Of a stretch of 64,000 nt of DNA, positions 33,201 to 42,553 are shown piece after piece; position 1 is the first letter of the stretch; each line of letters begins with the position of its first letter. Source of the stretch: Pyxicephalus adspersus (lineage: Eukaryota; Chordata; Amphibia; Anura; Pyxicephalidae). The notes below the pieces were generated by a model, which saw only the letters and a list, made by a program, of their open reading frames with translations, was not told where the DNA came from and did not search any database. The translations under genes and the position numbers were made by a program. The stretch lies in the NCBI RefSeq assembly GCF_032062135.1, contig NC_092859.1:132115062-132179061 (forward strand), given 5' to 3'.

Positions 33201-36197
33201 CAATCAGATGCCTAAAAAAGTTACATATTAAAGTTATTCTTTGTTTGAATCTTTATTAGTAACAAAACAAAAGCATTTTAATTTTTTTGGCAGATTTTAT
33301 GTGTTTTTGATAACCTAAACTCATTTTATTTTCTGATGCTGAAGCATTGGCAGATTCCTCTAAGTCGACGCTTCCGCTCCCTGAAGCTCTGGTTTGTGAT
33401 TCGTTCTTTTGGCATAAAGAATCTTCAGGCACACATCAGACATGTGAGTATTGGGACCTGTGCTTGTATCAGCTGGTACCAAAAATATATAAATTATGAT
33501 AAAATAATCCTTGAGTATAGTCATTTATTGATAAATAAAGATGGTATGATGAATAAAATCGGGAGTATCAGTTGGCAGAAGGAACTTCAACATTTTCTCT
33601 TTAAACTAGTTATTTACAACAGACCAATAAATATTCTGGAAGAGTTAGAAATATAAAATGGTATACAATAAATATTTATTACTGTTGTGCATAAATACAG
33701 TTCATTATAAGCAACATGCATAGGAGCAATGAGAAATGCTATAAGGGCCTGTGTCCATGGCATTAGTTTGAGATGATTCTGACATCATTCAGAATTAATT
33801 GACATTTACATTTGACCTGCTGTTGACTTTTTAATCTGCATTTGATATGCTCCATGTGGGTTTTGCATACCCAAAGACTTGTAGGGGAATGCAAATCCCC
33901 TTTGGCACAAGCCTTAATATAATTTGCAAACTAAAAAAACAAATCTTCATCCTATTGTAATTGGACCAATGACCACTAGATGGTGCCAGATAGAAACAAA
34001 CAGATGCACACAAGCAACTTCTAGTTTTGAATTTAGACCACATACCAATTCCCAAGCAGTAAAATTACTCACATTGATGCAGAATATACAAATTTATAAA
34101 TAATCAATAAAAACATGCATGCTATGCACATTATAATTTCAATGATGAGTCAATAACTGAGGCATGCCATGTTAGGCTGTAGTGTCCAGTGCAGGCACAA
34201 TACTGTCTTGTATTAAAAAGAGGCATTGATTCCAGACATAATCTGTACAAAGCATTATTCAGACTCTACCTGAAATGTTCAGTCCAGTTTTGGGCACCAC
34301 TTCACAAAAATGATGTTATGAAACATGAGTGTGTGTAGAGAAGGGCAACTAAACCAATAATAGGCATAAAGAAGCTCTGCCATGAAGAATGATTAGCTGA
34401 ACTGAATTTATTTTCTCTTAGCAGGTTTAAAAAAGGATTACGATCACCATTTATAAATAGCTAAATGGTCCATACATTGAACCTGTTGCAAAGTTATGTA
34501 TTATGAATAGAGGCAGAGCAGTGGAGTCTTAATGGGCAAGATTTTTGCATTAGTGATAAATTGCTTATCAAAAATACAATATAAATCATTTAAGATCCTA
34601 AGCGTTGTAAGTGATCTTATAATGGGGCCATCATGCGATGGCACTATACAGTCAACAACTAAACATAGGTATACAGACAATGATCCAGAAATCCAGATAG
34701 AGACCCGGAGATCTGTAGTGGGCAAATGTTCCAGAAAAAACGTTTCACCCTCTAGGGGCTTCCTCAGGGGTATTGTAACATTTGGCAATACATTGTAGTG
34801 TACCGTAGACAATAGTTGTGTTAAGTTGTTGACTTATATTTATATATTTATATTTATATTTATATGCTTGTATATGTATCACAGAGAGAGCAAGGGACTC
34901 AAATGACTCCCAAATGTTGGTGCAAGCCTCTGCCCTGCATACAACAGCTGCTCCAGTCTTGAACAAAATATTTACCAAGCAGGAAACAAACTCTTTAATC
35001 ATCTAATGTTGATCCCACATCTCCGGACATCAACTGTTGCAAAGTTATTCATTCAATGTAAAGTAAATGTAAGGGAAACACGGTGGCTCAGTGGTTAGCA
35101 CTCTGGCTTAGCATGTGAGTCCATTTGAGAGACAGCTAGTCTCATGATTATAAACTATGTAAAGCGCTGTGTAATATATTGGGCACATAAATACTGGATA
35201 ACAATAATAATAAAAAGAAAAGGTATAAAGATATAAATGCACAGAATATATACCATGTAGAAGTAAGTAAGCACCAGAGGCAGTAGATCCAGGGAATATC
35301 AAATCACCTTGACAGGGAACTGAGCTGGCCAAATACTTTGAGTCTATGGTGAAAGCTGACCAGCTGTTTGAAGTTCCTGCTAAGCAACACCTTGGCCTGG
35401 TTGTCTTCCGCCTTAAGGTTAACAAAACCATATTTTTTTTAATCAGGAACTTGACAATAATTAAAATAAACATATATAAACTAGACCTTGAATAACTTAT
35501 TTTCTTGTCCTTAATACAGGGCCCAAATGTACTGACGGAACAAGTACTAGCGGAGCTCACCAAGTCAGGAAATATGTACCTTGTACCAGCCACAATCAAT
35601 GACAAGTTCATTATTCGTTTTACGGTCACCTCTCAGTTTACCACTAGGGAAGACATTCAGCGTGACTGGAATCTTATCAGAGAAGCTGCAATAAATGTCA
35701 CCAACCGACATCATAGTGCCATACCCAGCGATTGTCACCAGTTACAAAGAGAAACTATGGAAGAGAACCAGGAGATCACTGTGCAGCCCAAACATGGAGA
35801 TTTTAACCCTAAAGATTGGGTTGAGCAAATATGTGAAGATGACTTGGATCCCTTTGATGACTGCTTCCCAGAGAGTGTACCGGTAGCTAGCCAACACAGA
35901 CCAATGTCTTTTAAGTATCGATACTGGTCTACTCATGATAAGAAAAAGACGTCCCGATCTCTTAGCTGCAATAGTGTTCCTGTTCATAATAGAGAGAAAT
36001 GTATTGATAAGATTGTGCCACAATTTGAACTTCAGAAAGATGGCAGCATTCTTTCTAAACTACCAGGAAAGGTCATGATTTTAGAGAAAAATGGTTTCAG
36101 GAAATTAATTAAGTTCTATAGTATGCCCAGCTTTCCAGCAATTAGCATTCAATGCGGTCTCAAACTGCCCTGTTGCCCTCTGCAAGCACTCGTGTAG
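24270..36197 (+). CDS. HDC: HDC, histidine decarboxylase (12 exons, apparently complete)
   Basis: This is the cytosolic PLP enzyme that decarboxylates L-histidine to histamine. Exons are 24270-24297, 25964-26136, 27275-27388, 28495-28617, 29530-29664, 30683-30826, 31408-31474, 31593-31755, 32394-32484, 33345-33443, 35316-35417 and 35520-36197. They join into 1917 nt (638 residues; human has 662). The group II decarboxylase fold is intact: His193 (AHSSVEKAG), Asp272 (HIDAAYAG) and the Schiff-base Lys304 in [11 protein letters not shown]. Ser353 (QIPLSRRFR) is the residue that is glycine in DOPA decarboxylase, which settles the substrate family. The divergent C-terminal tail keeps [10 protein letters not shown] and the ending [10 protein letters not shown] seen in mammalian HDC, where that tail is removed in processing. 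The gene order with GABPB1 and SLC27A2 matches human. Confidence 0.97.
24298..25963. other. HDC intron 1
   Basis: This is AT-rich intron sequence. A 144-codon minus-strand open frame at 24998-25432 has no recognisable domain and was not accepted as a gene. Nothing else was seen. Confidence 0.55.
25964..26136 (+). CDS. HDC: HDC exon 2
   Basis: The exon encodes [18 protein letters not shown] through the [16 protein letters not shown] block and ends EEIIMPG. It is entered in phase 1 and leaves in phase 0, with acceptor tacatgtacctag and donor gtaatg. Confidence 0.96.
26212..26313 (-). mobile_element. Mariner/Tc1-like right terminus
   Basis: It ends tattattctgaacacaactg followed by TA, and contains gtgcagtgttcccaatgc. 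It is the reverse complement of the blocks at 20130. It sits 75 nt past the HDC exon 2 donor. Confidence 0.5.
27275..27388 (+). CDS. HDC: HDC exon 3
   Basis: The exon has 38 codons, from [20 protein letters not shown] to CLGFTW, the highly conserved N-terminal part of the decarboxylase fold. The acceptor is tctctgtag and the donor gtaagt. Confidence 0.97.
27590..27845 (+). mobile_element. Strongly diverged Harbinger-like MITE
   Basis: Shared traces are aatctagtgtgtacagcag, ccccttctcctctccatagaa and a weak left end. Termini are not readable. Confidence 0.4.
28213..28312 (+). repeat. Interspersed repeat (ccatcaagttcaaccactag)
   Basis: It shares agtccatcaagttcaaccac, tagggaaata and gatccagaggaaggcaa with the longer copy at 30228-30470. 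The class is uncertain. Confidence 0.5.
28495..28617 (+). CDS. HDC: HDC exon 4
   Basis: The exon has 41 codons, from [20 protein letters not shown] to KGGGVLQ. It is the cofactor-domain entry region of group II decarboxylases. The acceptor is cttgatcag and the donor gtaagc. Confidence 0.97.
29530..29664 (+). CDS. HDC: HDC exon 5
   Basis: The exon has 45 codons, from [20 protein letters not shown] to LIAYASNQ, with phase 0 at both ends. The serine- and threonine-rich start lies in the PLP phosphate-binding loop of the family. Confidence 0.97.
30228..30470 (+). repeat. Interspersed repeat (tacatagttacatagttag)
   Basis: It begins agctacatagttacatag, then gttcaaccactagggaaata, gatccagaggaaagcaag, aaaaaaattcctttctg and tccctggatcaa. 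This is a pattern common in frog genomes. A copy of its middle lies at 28213. Confidence 0.55.
30683..30826 (+). CDS. HDC: HDC exon 6 (PLP-stacking histidine)
   Basis: The exon has 48 codons beginning [20 protein letters not shown] and ending RGLVPVF. His193 here corresponds to the PLP-ring stacking histidine (human His194). The donor is gtgagt. Confidence 0.97.
31408..31474 (+). CDS. HDC: HDC exon 7
   Basis: This is a short exon of 67 nt encoding [20 protein letters not shown] and then PI. It ends in phase 1, one base into the Cys codon completed by exon 8. The acceptor is taattacag and the donor gtaagt. Confidence 0.96.
31593..31755 (+). CDS. HDC: HDC exon 8 (PLP-binding lysine)
   Basis: The exon carries [18 protein letters not shown] and [14 protein letters not shown]. 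Asp272 pairs with the pyridine nitrogen and Lys304 forms the Schiff base with PLP (human Asp273 and Lys305). It leaves in phase 2 inside a Trp codon. Confidence 0.97.
32394..32484 (+). CDS. HDC: HDC exon 9 (catalytic loop)
   Basis: The exon completes the Trp codon and encodes [20 protein letters not shown] and [10 protein letters not shown]. Tyr333 corresponds to human Tyr334, the mobile-loop tyrosine needed for decarboxylation. The donor is gtaaga. Confidence 0.96.
32696..33092. mobile_element. Mariner-like element, copy lacking one end
   Basis: It starts caggtagtcccagagttagg after TA and carries aaaactctgcagttgtttc, aataaatgtctagg and aattgcatttattaaaataa. These match 47205-47672 in reverse orientation. 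The far terminal repeat is missing. It lies in HDC intron 9. Confidence 0.6.
33345..33443 (+). CDS. HDC: HDC exon 10 (substrate-specificity serine)
   Basis: The exon has 33 codons, from [20 protein letters not shown] to LQAHIRH. Ser353 replaces the glycine of DOPA decarboxylases and shapes the imidazole pocket in HDC. The donor is gtgagt. Confidence 0.97.
33973..33987 (+). promoter_or_regulatory. Weak CTCF-like motif
   Basis: CCACTAGATGGTGCC fits the CTCF core with one mismatch (T for C in GGCGC). It lies in HDC intron 10. Occupancy is unknown. Confidence 0.3.
34250..34500 (+). pseudogene. CR1/L2-like LINE ORF2 C-terminal remnant
   Basis: Translation gives [17 protein letters not shown], then a stop, then LAELNLFSL. 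This is the conserved C-terminal region after the reverse transcriptase in CR1/L2-type LINEs (V-Q-R-R-A-T-K-L pattern). Stops and shifts show it is dead. Confidence 0.6.
35079..35220 (+). repeat. tRNA-derived SINE, internally deleted copy
   Basis: It has the head cggtggctcagtggttagca with box A, then jumps to the tail (tgtaaagcgctgtgtaatat) and ends in an (aat)n stretch. The middle body is missing. Confidence 0.7.
35316..35417 (+). CDS. HDC: HDC exon 11
   Basis: The exon has 34 codons, from [20 protein letters not shown] to LGLVVFRLK. The acceptor region (aaatcaccttgacag) has a poor pyrimidine tract and starts only about 95 nt after a SINE fragment. The donor is gttaac, GT but off consensus. 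Confidence 0.93.
35520..36197 (+). CDS. HDC: HDC last exon (C-terminal tail)
   Basis: The exon has 225 codons plus TAG. It finishes the catalytic fold ([20 protein letters not shown]) and then encodes a low-conservation tail of about 170 residues with [15 protein letters not shown] and a conserved end [12 protein letters not shown]. The middle of the tail is unlike human, accounting for the shorter total length. Confidence 0.95.
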   Translation, partial: GPNVLTEQVLAELTKSGNMYLVPATINDKFIIRFTVTSQFTTREDIQRDWNLIREAAINVTNRHHSAIPSDCHQLQRETMEENQEITVQPKHGDFNPKDWVEQICEDDLDPFDDCFPESVPVASQHRPMSFKYRYWSTHDKKKTSRSLSCNSVPVHNREKCIDKIVPQFELQKDGSILSKLPGKVMILEKNGFRKLIKFYSMPSFPAISIQCGLKLPCCPLQALV

Positions 36198-36589
36198 CAT
36201 TACATGCAGGCCTTCAATGGCTAAGCATTAAATGTGTCTGTTGCTTATACACAAGATAGCCAATTTAGAAACTGGGTAAAACTCTAACCTTTAATTTCCC
36301 ATTTAATATTAGGCTGCTTGTTTAGGATACTGGGCCAACCTATCAATCATTTCTGGCTTAGGTTTCCTATGAACTAAGAAATATTTACTATCAATTAAAA
36401 AAATATTTCAAAGTTGTCATCTTGCTTCACACTTCTCTATCTATTGGAGAATGTGGTGAAGGGAGACAAGCAGTCAATTGTCACTGCTAATGTGATAAAG
36501 TATCTCATAATATGCTGAAATCATTGGAGATGTCCTTAGCATTCTGGTGATGCAAGATTGCTACTGAAAGCTTGACATTTTTACTCATT

Positions 36590-36802
36590 GGACCTGATTT
36601 ATTAAAGCTCTCCAAGACTGGAGAGGATACACTTTTGTCAGTGAAGCTGGGTGATCCAAATCTGGAATGGATCTGGTCCAGGGCTGAAAAGTTTTAATAA
36701 CAAATAGCAAATTACTTTTAAGAAATCTATTCCAGGTTTGCTGGATCACCCAGCTTTACCAATGAAAGTGTATCATCTCCAGTCTTTATTTAAATCAGGG
36801 CC
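36590..36802. mobile_element. Palindromic MITE, best-preserved copy, ATT target duplication
   Basis: The left arm ggacctgatttattaaagct..gagaggatacacttttg is mirrored by the right arm ending taaatcagggcc. Flanks are ATT at 36587-36589 and 36803-36805. It could fold into a hairpin of about 200 nt. Confidence 0.75.
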
Positions 36803-39530
36803 ATTGTGTTCAGCTTCTCTCCTTGTTTCAGAGGCTGCAGTTGGTGATATGCAATAAGTGAAGCCAGTAACTTACTACCACCACTGCAAACTCCTGCTTG
36901 ATCTAAGAGGCTTCAATCTGTTCATGGCAAAAACGCCAACAAAACATCAACAGACAAGATAGCTGTCACCAGTGTGAATAGGCAATAGGTACATTTTAGC
37001 TTGAATAGATATGTGTCTAGAAAAACTGGCATTTTAGTGTAGTGTAGAGAAGATGACTGCACTTTTAATGAGCACCAATAATACAATCCTAATATGCAAT
37101 CTAATCTCCTATGAGGTTTTATTAAACGTGTAAATTGATATATATTTATAATATAGCTAGATACATTATTCCTGATGTCCAAAGCAGTTTGCATGTAATC
37201 TGGTACAACTAGCCAGGCATGTGATCACTTAGTACTACAGAGAAATACACACAAATGTTGCCAAACAAAATCGCATTTTACTACTTTAATTCCAGCCATT
37301 CAACTGCAATTACAAACTCTATATATCCAATACCCACTAGCGTAAATTACCCTTTATATGATCAATAAAATGATGTACTCTATTTTCTGTTCAAGTTTAA
37401 AAGGACCAAATTTATGTTTAATTTTAAGAAATAAAAGCAAAACAAACATTTAGCTCTTTATATGGTGATTGTACTGCACTTTTATTCTCTTAAAGGGGGG
37501 AGCATGTTGTCTGAATGTTGTTCTCTTGTAGGATGTTGAAAAGGTTCTGATATTCATGCAGATTATTGAAGGAGCTGGGAGCAAGGACCACAAAAGACTA
37601 AAGTTGTGCTTATAGGCCCTTGAGTTTCATTGCCGGAGCCATTTTTTGAACATTTATTAGTACGGAACACTAATCAGGTTTCAGATTGTGACCTTCTAGA
37701 AACAAGGTAACTGGTCTAGCCAGGACAATTGCTGACAAGTTGTAGGAGAAAGTAAATGATCAACACCTTTATAAGAGCCCCAGCCTGACAGTAAGCAGAC
37801 ATGTGTGCAGGGTGCCAGGCTGGGGGCTTCAGTTGCACTAAAGTGTATAAAACTAATATCTATTTTAGTATGTTTGGCATCACATCTTGTCTCCTACTAG
37901 GATAGCCAGGAAACTTTGCAACATATTCACAAATAATGTATTCACCTAAAACCCAACTGAAATTTCAGTTAAAATCAGCTAAATTCCAGGTGAATCAAAA
38001 CGAAAGGTGTACAAAATCTTGCAGTCCTTTTTGCCACAGCCAAAGTAAAAAAGCCTGATCAGCACGCTGCAGAGAGACCATTGTGCGAACGTAAAGGTTA
38101 GTCTTTAGTGGTCAGACACATCCCCTGCTAATGTAAAGCTAGAGCTTCCCAAACAGGATGCATGAGATTTGCTGATTGCAGACCTCTAGTTCAGAGCTCT
38201 GCAGAGAGACCATTGCTTTTTCACAAGGAGTGAGAGTCCTTCTCTGCAACATGCTGGTTGCAGTTTATTTACACTGTAACTGTTGTCTAAAGAGAATCAA
38301 CTTTAACATTTGGTTCATTTTTAATGAACTAAGAATGCATCTAGCTTTCAGTGCCAAAAACAATATCTATATTTTTAGCAAGGATGTTATTATTTGACAA
38401 CACCTTAAACATTATCATTTTACAACTCATTTTACACACATTAATAAATAGAAATAAGTACAACATGTAGAACCTAATTTATTTGTTTCTGCTAATACTA
38501 TTGATGGTTAAGGCAAATTGCAAGCTACACAAAGGCTGCATAAAGAATAAAATCTTTCTAAAAATAACAACTTTCATCTTCACCTCCCCAAGAATATATT
38601 TTCCCCGATGACCCTGTTTATCTTTCTATTTAAAGAATTGCCTTCAGTTTTGTGTATATCATTGTGCATTTATCACATTGGTGTTTGTTACGGTAAAACA
38701 AGGTCGCTGCTGCACTGGGATGAAGCCTGGAATAAATTAATACCAAAGGGACCTTTAAGATGCACCAGAGGATAATTCATGCTTTGTTAGAAATAAAAAA
38801 TGCACAACAGAGCTGAACAGCATTGAGTAAATAAAGTGCAATAATTATCAACTTTCCCAGTCATACTATATCTACATATTATAAAGGATTATAGGCTGCA
38901 AATTACAAGGTAAATATAACGCAAAGAATGCCCCAAAAAATTACCTAAACTAGGGAAAGTGGAGTTGATTCCAAACATTCAGATTAAATTTTTTTTCCCC
39001 AGAGCAGGTTAGTGAATAAAGGTGTCACCTGATTGGATGCCAAGCGCACCTGCCTTGGTGTTGTTTTCATGCTGGTTCAAATAAGAAACTCAAGAAAGCT
39101 TATTAGGGTTTAAAGTATTTAGTATATCAGATTTCTTTTTTAACATTCACATGCTATTGTTTGGATTTTTCATGTGCATGCGCAATAATAACCAGTCCAA
39201 AGAAACAGAGATTAGGACAAATGTTGACAGTAATATACTTTTGGCTCATTGTAAGTAGGCACCAAAACTTTATTCCAATTATGTGTCTGAGATGTAGATA
39301 TTTTTAGTTTATTACTGAGTTTATTAAGAAACTGGGTAATCAGAAACTGATTATCTTCATGATAATGAATACATTTATTTCTGCATGTTCAGAAGTTCAT
39401 TTTGTGACTTGTAGCTATGTGTTAAGAGCAGCAATTAGGTTTAAGGTTCAAGTTAGATTTTGGCATTAGGTAGAAGTTAAGGCTCAACAATTGCCAATGT
39501 TCTTGGTGTGATCATTTAATATTACTACCC

Positions 39531-39832
39531 AGTATTTATACAGTGCCAACATATTACAGGGTGCTCTACAAAGTCCATAGTCCTTAACTGTCCCTCAGAG
39601 GGGCTCACAATCTAATGTCCCTACCATAGTCATATGTCATTATCACAGTCTAAGGTCAGCTTAGGAAGAACCCAATTAACCTACCTCCATGATTTTTGGA
39701 ATGTGGGAAGAAACCCACACAAACAGGGATAGAACCTGTAAACTCCATGCAAATAGTGACCTGGCTGAGATTCAAAACCGGAACCTAGTGATGCAAAGGC
39801 CAGAGTGCTAACCTCTAAACCACCATGCTGCT
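39531..39832 (-). repeat. tRNA-derived SINE, copy 2
   Basis: Read on the minus strand it runs from gcagcatggtggtttagagg (worn box A) to the tail at 39531. The central block ggaatgtgggaagaaaccca on the plus strand matches the other copies. Confidence 0.72.
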
Positions 39833-40269
39833 TCGTTTGCATCTGAATTCAAAACCTGAACTGAAAAAAAGGAACAGAAACTTTTTACTTAATTTTTAAT
39901 TAGGTTGGTGCATTTGAGTTGTATAACCAAAATATATACATTGCCCTATACATATATATATATATATGGTACTCAAACACAACAAAGTAATTTTACATTT
40001 GCTTAGTTAGGCATCTTACAATCAAAAAGAAAACAAATGAATTGTGAGCACTAAACAGAAGAAAATTGACAGATCATTTTTAACATTAAACAGAAAATAA
40101 ATATGGCAAAATCATTTTATCCTTTCAATAATTCAAAGACAAACATAAAGCCCCTAACTCTGTATTCTTCCCATATATGCAAATAAGACCCCCCGTGGCT
40201 TCACCGATTTTGAAAGGGCATGCAGAGATGACCCGCATGCTAAAAGGTTAATCTCCTCATTGCAATCTA

Positions 40270-41230
40270 CATTGCTGTCAGGGTTCCATGAGAGGCCCCC
40301 ACCTTAAACATATGCATGGGCTCGGGATGTGGGGCAGGATCTCTCCAAAGATCGATGGGAGGAGGCCAGATGCTCTCAAAATACGCTCACGGTGGAAACC
40401 ACTTACAAAGTCCAGTTTAGGTGGCACCCGACTCCACTTCAGTTGTCAAAGATATACCCCTTTTCCTCCCCCCCATGTTACTGTGGTTGTGGAGAGGTGG
40501 GATCCAAGAGGTAGGAATGCCCTATGGTCCAACGATTCTGGGTGTCAGTGTTCGCTATACCAAAGCAATCTTGGGTTTATCACTACAGCTGACACCTACC
40601 ATGGCTCTACTACAGTTGGATCTGGAAGATCACCCAAGAATGGTGTCTATATTGTTGCTTCACATATTCAATGCAGCAAAATTTATCCTGGTCAGGGCCT
40701 GGAATTCCCCCAGACTCAAATTTGGAGAGGTGAAGGCTCGCCTGAAAGATGTCACTGTGAATGAAAAACTGTCCGCTCTGGTACTGGAGCTCTTTGAGCA
40801 ATTTCAGCAGGTATGGCAAGCTTGGATTGATTTTACCTTCCAGGGTACATTTGATGCACAGCTCTTGAGATTTTAAAGATGACGCTTGTGAGGGGTGCTG
40901 GGTGGCCAGCCCTCTTCCCCTAACCCCCCCTTTTTTTATTACTGGCGGTTGGATCCGGGGGCCTAGAGGAGGCCTTGCTGTTGCATTACTTCAGGGCCAG
41001 CAGGAGTATAATACTTATGGCATAACCAGATATTTTGTTGTATGTGCTTTAATGACACGTTGTTGATTGTTATGATGTTACACTGTCAATGATTTAGTAA
41101 TTCTATTTTGCAATTGCTCATGACTATTGTGTACCTTGGTTTATTGTATTATGCTGTTGAAGCTACTGTATGTACAAAATGATCGCCTTTATATTGCAAA
41201 AAATTCAATACAATAATTTTAAAATAAAAA
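40270..41230 (+). pseudogene. L1-like LINE, 3' end of ORF2 plus 3' UTR (5'-truncated)
   Basis: Fragments in shifting frames read ETTYKVQFRWHPTPLQLSKI, CGCGEVGSK and later AWNSPRLKFGEVKARL. This matches the C-terminal region of L1-clade ORF2 with its Cys-rich motif. It ends in an A-rich tail with AATAAA-like words near 41200-41228. It is truncated and broken. Confidence 0.7.
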
Positions 41231-41478
41231 GTGCAAAATAAGCCATGCTTTCAGCCTGCAAAATTCCCTCCCAGCACCACAAAAGGTGCACATTTCCCAT
41301 GATATGTGACTGCCATGGGATTGATTAAGCAGTACAGAAAGCCCAGTACAGGCTACCTTCATCATAATTTATTGGAGAACAAAGTGTATCCCTAGCCAAA
41401 ATCTTTTTGTAATCTGGATTAATAAGGGGAGTGGTTATTTGAGACAGGTTTTTATTTTACTCTATTCTTGGATGATAG

Positions 41479-41811
41479 GCATGGTGGGTTAGAGGTTAGC
41501 TCCCTGGCCTTTGCAGCTCTAGGTCCCAGGGTAAAATCACAGCCAGAACACTATCTGCATGGAGTTTGCAGGTTCTCCCCGTGTTTGTGTGGGTTTCCCC
41601 TAGGTACTCCGGTTTCCTCCCACATTCCAAAAACTTTTTGTTAGGTTAATTGTCTTCCCCCAAAATAACCTTGACTGTGTTAATGACATATGAATATGAC
41701 GGGACATTAGATTGTGAGCCGCTTTGAGGGACAGTTGGTGACATGACTTTGGTCTTTGTGAAGCTCTGTGTAATATGTTGGCACTATATATATATACAAG
41801 GTAATAATAAT
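41479..41811 (+). repeat. tRNA-derived SINE, copy 3 (full length)
   Basis: It reads head to tail on the plus strand: ggtgggttagaggttagctc, cctttgcagctctaggtccc, then gtactccggtttcctcccac, and tail taatatgttggcactatata with (aat)n at the end. Box A and B are decayed. Confidence 0.75.
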
Positions 41812-42222
41812 TGACAAAATCTATCTGATTTGGTGACCCTTGTAAATGGGATATCAAAGGACAGGAAAGCCAAACCTTTACAGTTGTCCCCAAAAGGGCA
41901 ATTACCGTAAGATAACTGTACCTAACAGAAACTAGCAGAGAAGCAATTGGTAACTTGCAAGTTAATTTGGGGCCTGTAAAGTGAAGTAGAATGGTGCAGT
42001 GCGATAGGAAGCATGAAGGGCAAAATTTCAACTATAAGTTGAAGCTGTTTCTTTGTGAGAGACAGGGACAACCAAGGACAGTCCAAACAGGTTTGTCTTT
42101 CACTTTTTTTTTAGCAAGGCAGTAAATAAACACAGATCACTGCATAAGGGCATTGTACAGCAAGCTATAACATAAAACAAACCAAACATTTACTCAGTGG
42201 AGCCACTAATGTCAGATTCTTA

Positions 42223-42553
42223 AGCTGCGTACACACGGCAAATTTTTCTCGCCCGATAATCGGTATCGGCCAATTATCGGGCGAAAATCTGCCGTGTGTA
42301 CAGTCGGTCGTCGTCCATCGTCCGACGACCGTCCTGGCGGATCCATGGACGATGGACGACGACCGATCCTAATGAAAGGGAAGGGGAGAGCGCGCAGCAG
42401 GGTGCCGCTCCGTCGCTCTCCCCCTCCCCTCTCCATAGAGCATGAACGGTGCTGTATGTACAGCATCGTTCATGCATCTTGCAGTCTTTTCTCGTTGGAA
42501 AGGATCGTGAAAGATCCTTTCCAACGAGAAAAATTGCAGGTGTGTACGCAGCT
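42223..42553 (+). mobile_element. Harbinger-like MITE, intact copy with TTA target duplication
   Basis: The ends agctgcgtacacac and gtgtgtacgcagct are perfect 14-bp inverted repeats, flanked by TTA at 42220-42222 and 42554-42556. This 3-bp TTA duplication fits PIF/Harbinger. Inside are at least three strong hairpins, at 42250-42285, 42300-42365 and 42487-42534. Its high CpG content and clean ends suggest a young insertion. It has no coding capacity. Confidence 0.82.

Larger units (their letters stand above)
28618..33344. other. HDC introns 4 to 9
   Basis: Introns lie at 28618-29529, 29665-30682, 30827-31407, 31475-31592, 31756-32393 and 32485-33344. Apart from the repeat at 30228, a short palindromic-MITE end near 32059 and the mariner-like element at 32696, no signal was recognised. 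Confidence 0.55.
33444..35315. other. HDC intron 10
   Basis: This is the longest HDC intron. It holds a CTCF-like motif (33973), a LINE remnant (34250-34500), an AT-rich tract at 34830-34865 and a SINE fragment (35079-35220) just before exon 11. Confidence 0.55.

Noticed and set aside
35108..35629. A 173-codon minus-strand open frame over HDC exons 11 and 12
   Set aside because: It is the antisense shadow of real HDC exons and a SINE fragment.
40288..40876. Overlapping open frames of 158 and 151 codons
   Set aside because: They are pieces of the dead L1-like ORF2 end, not a gene.
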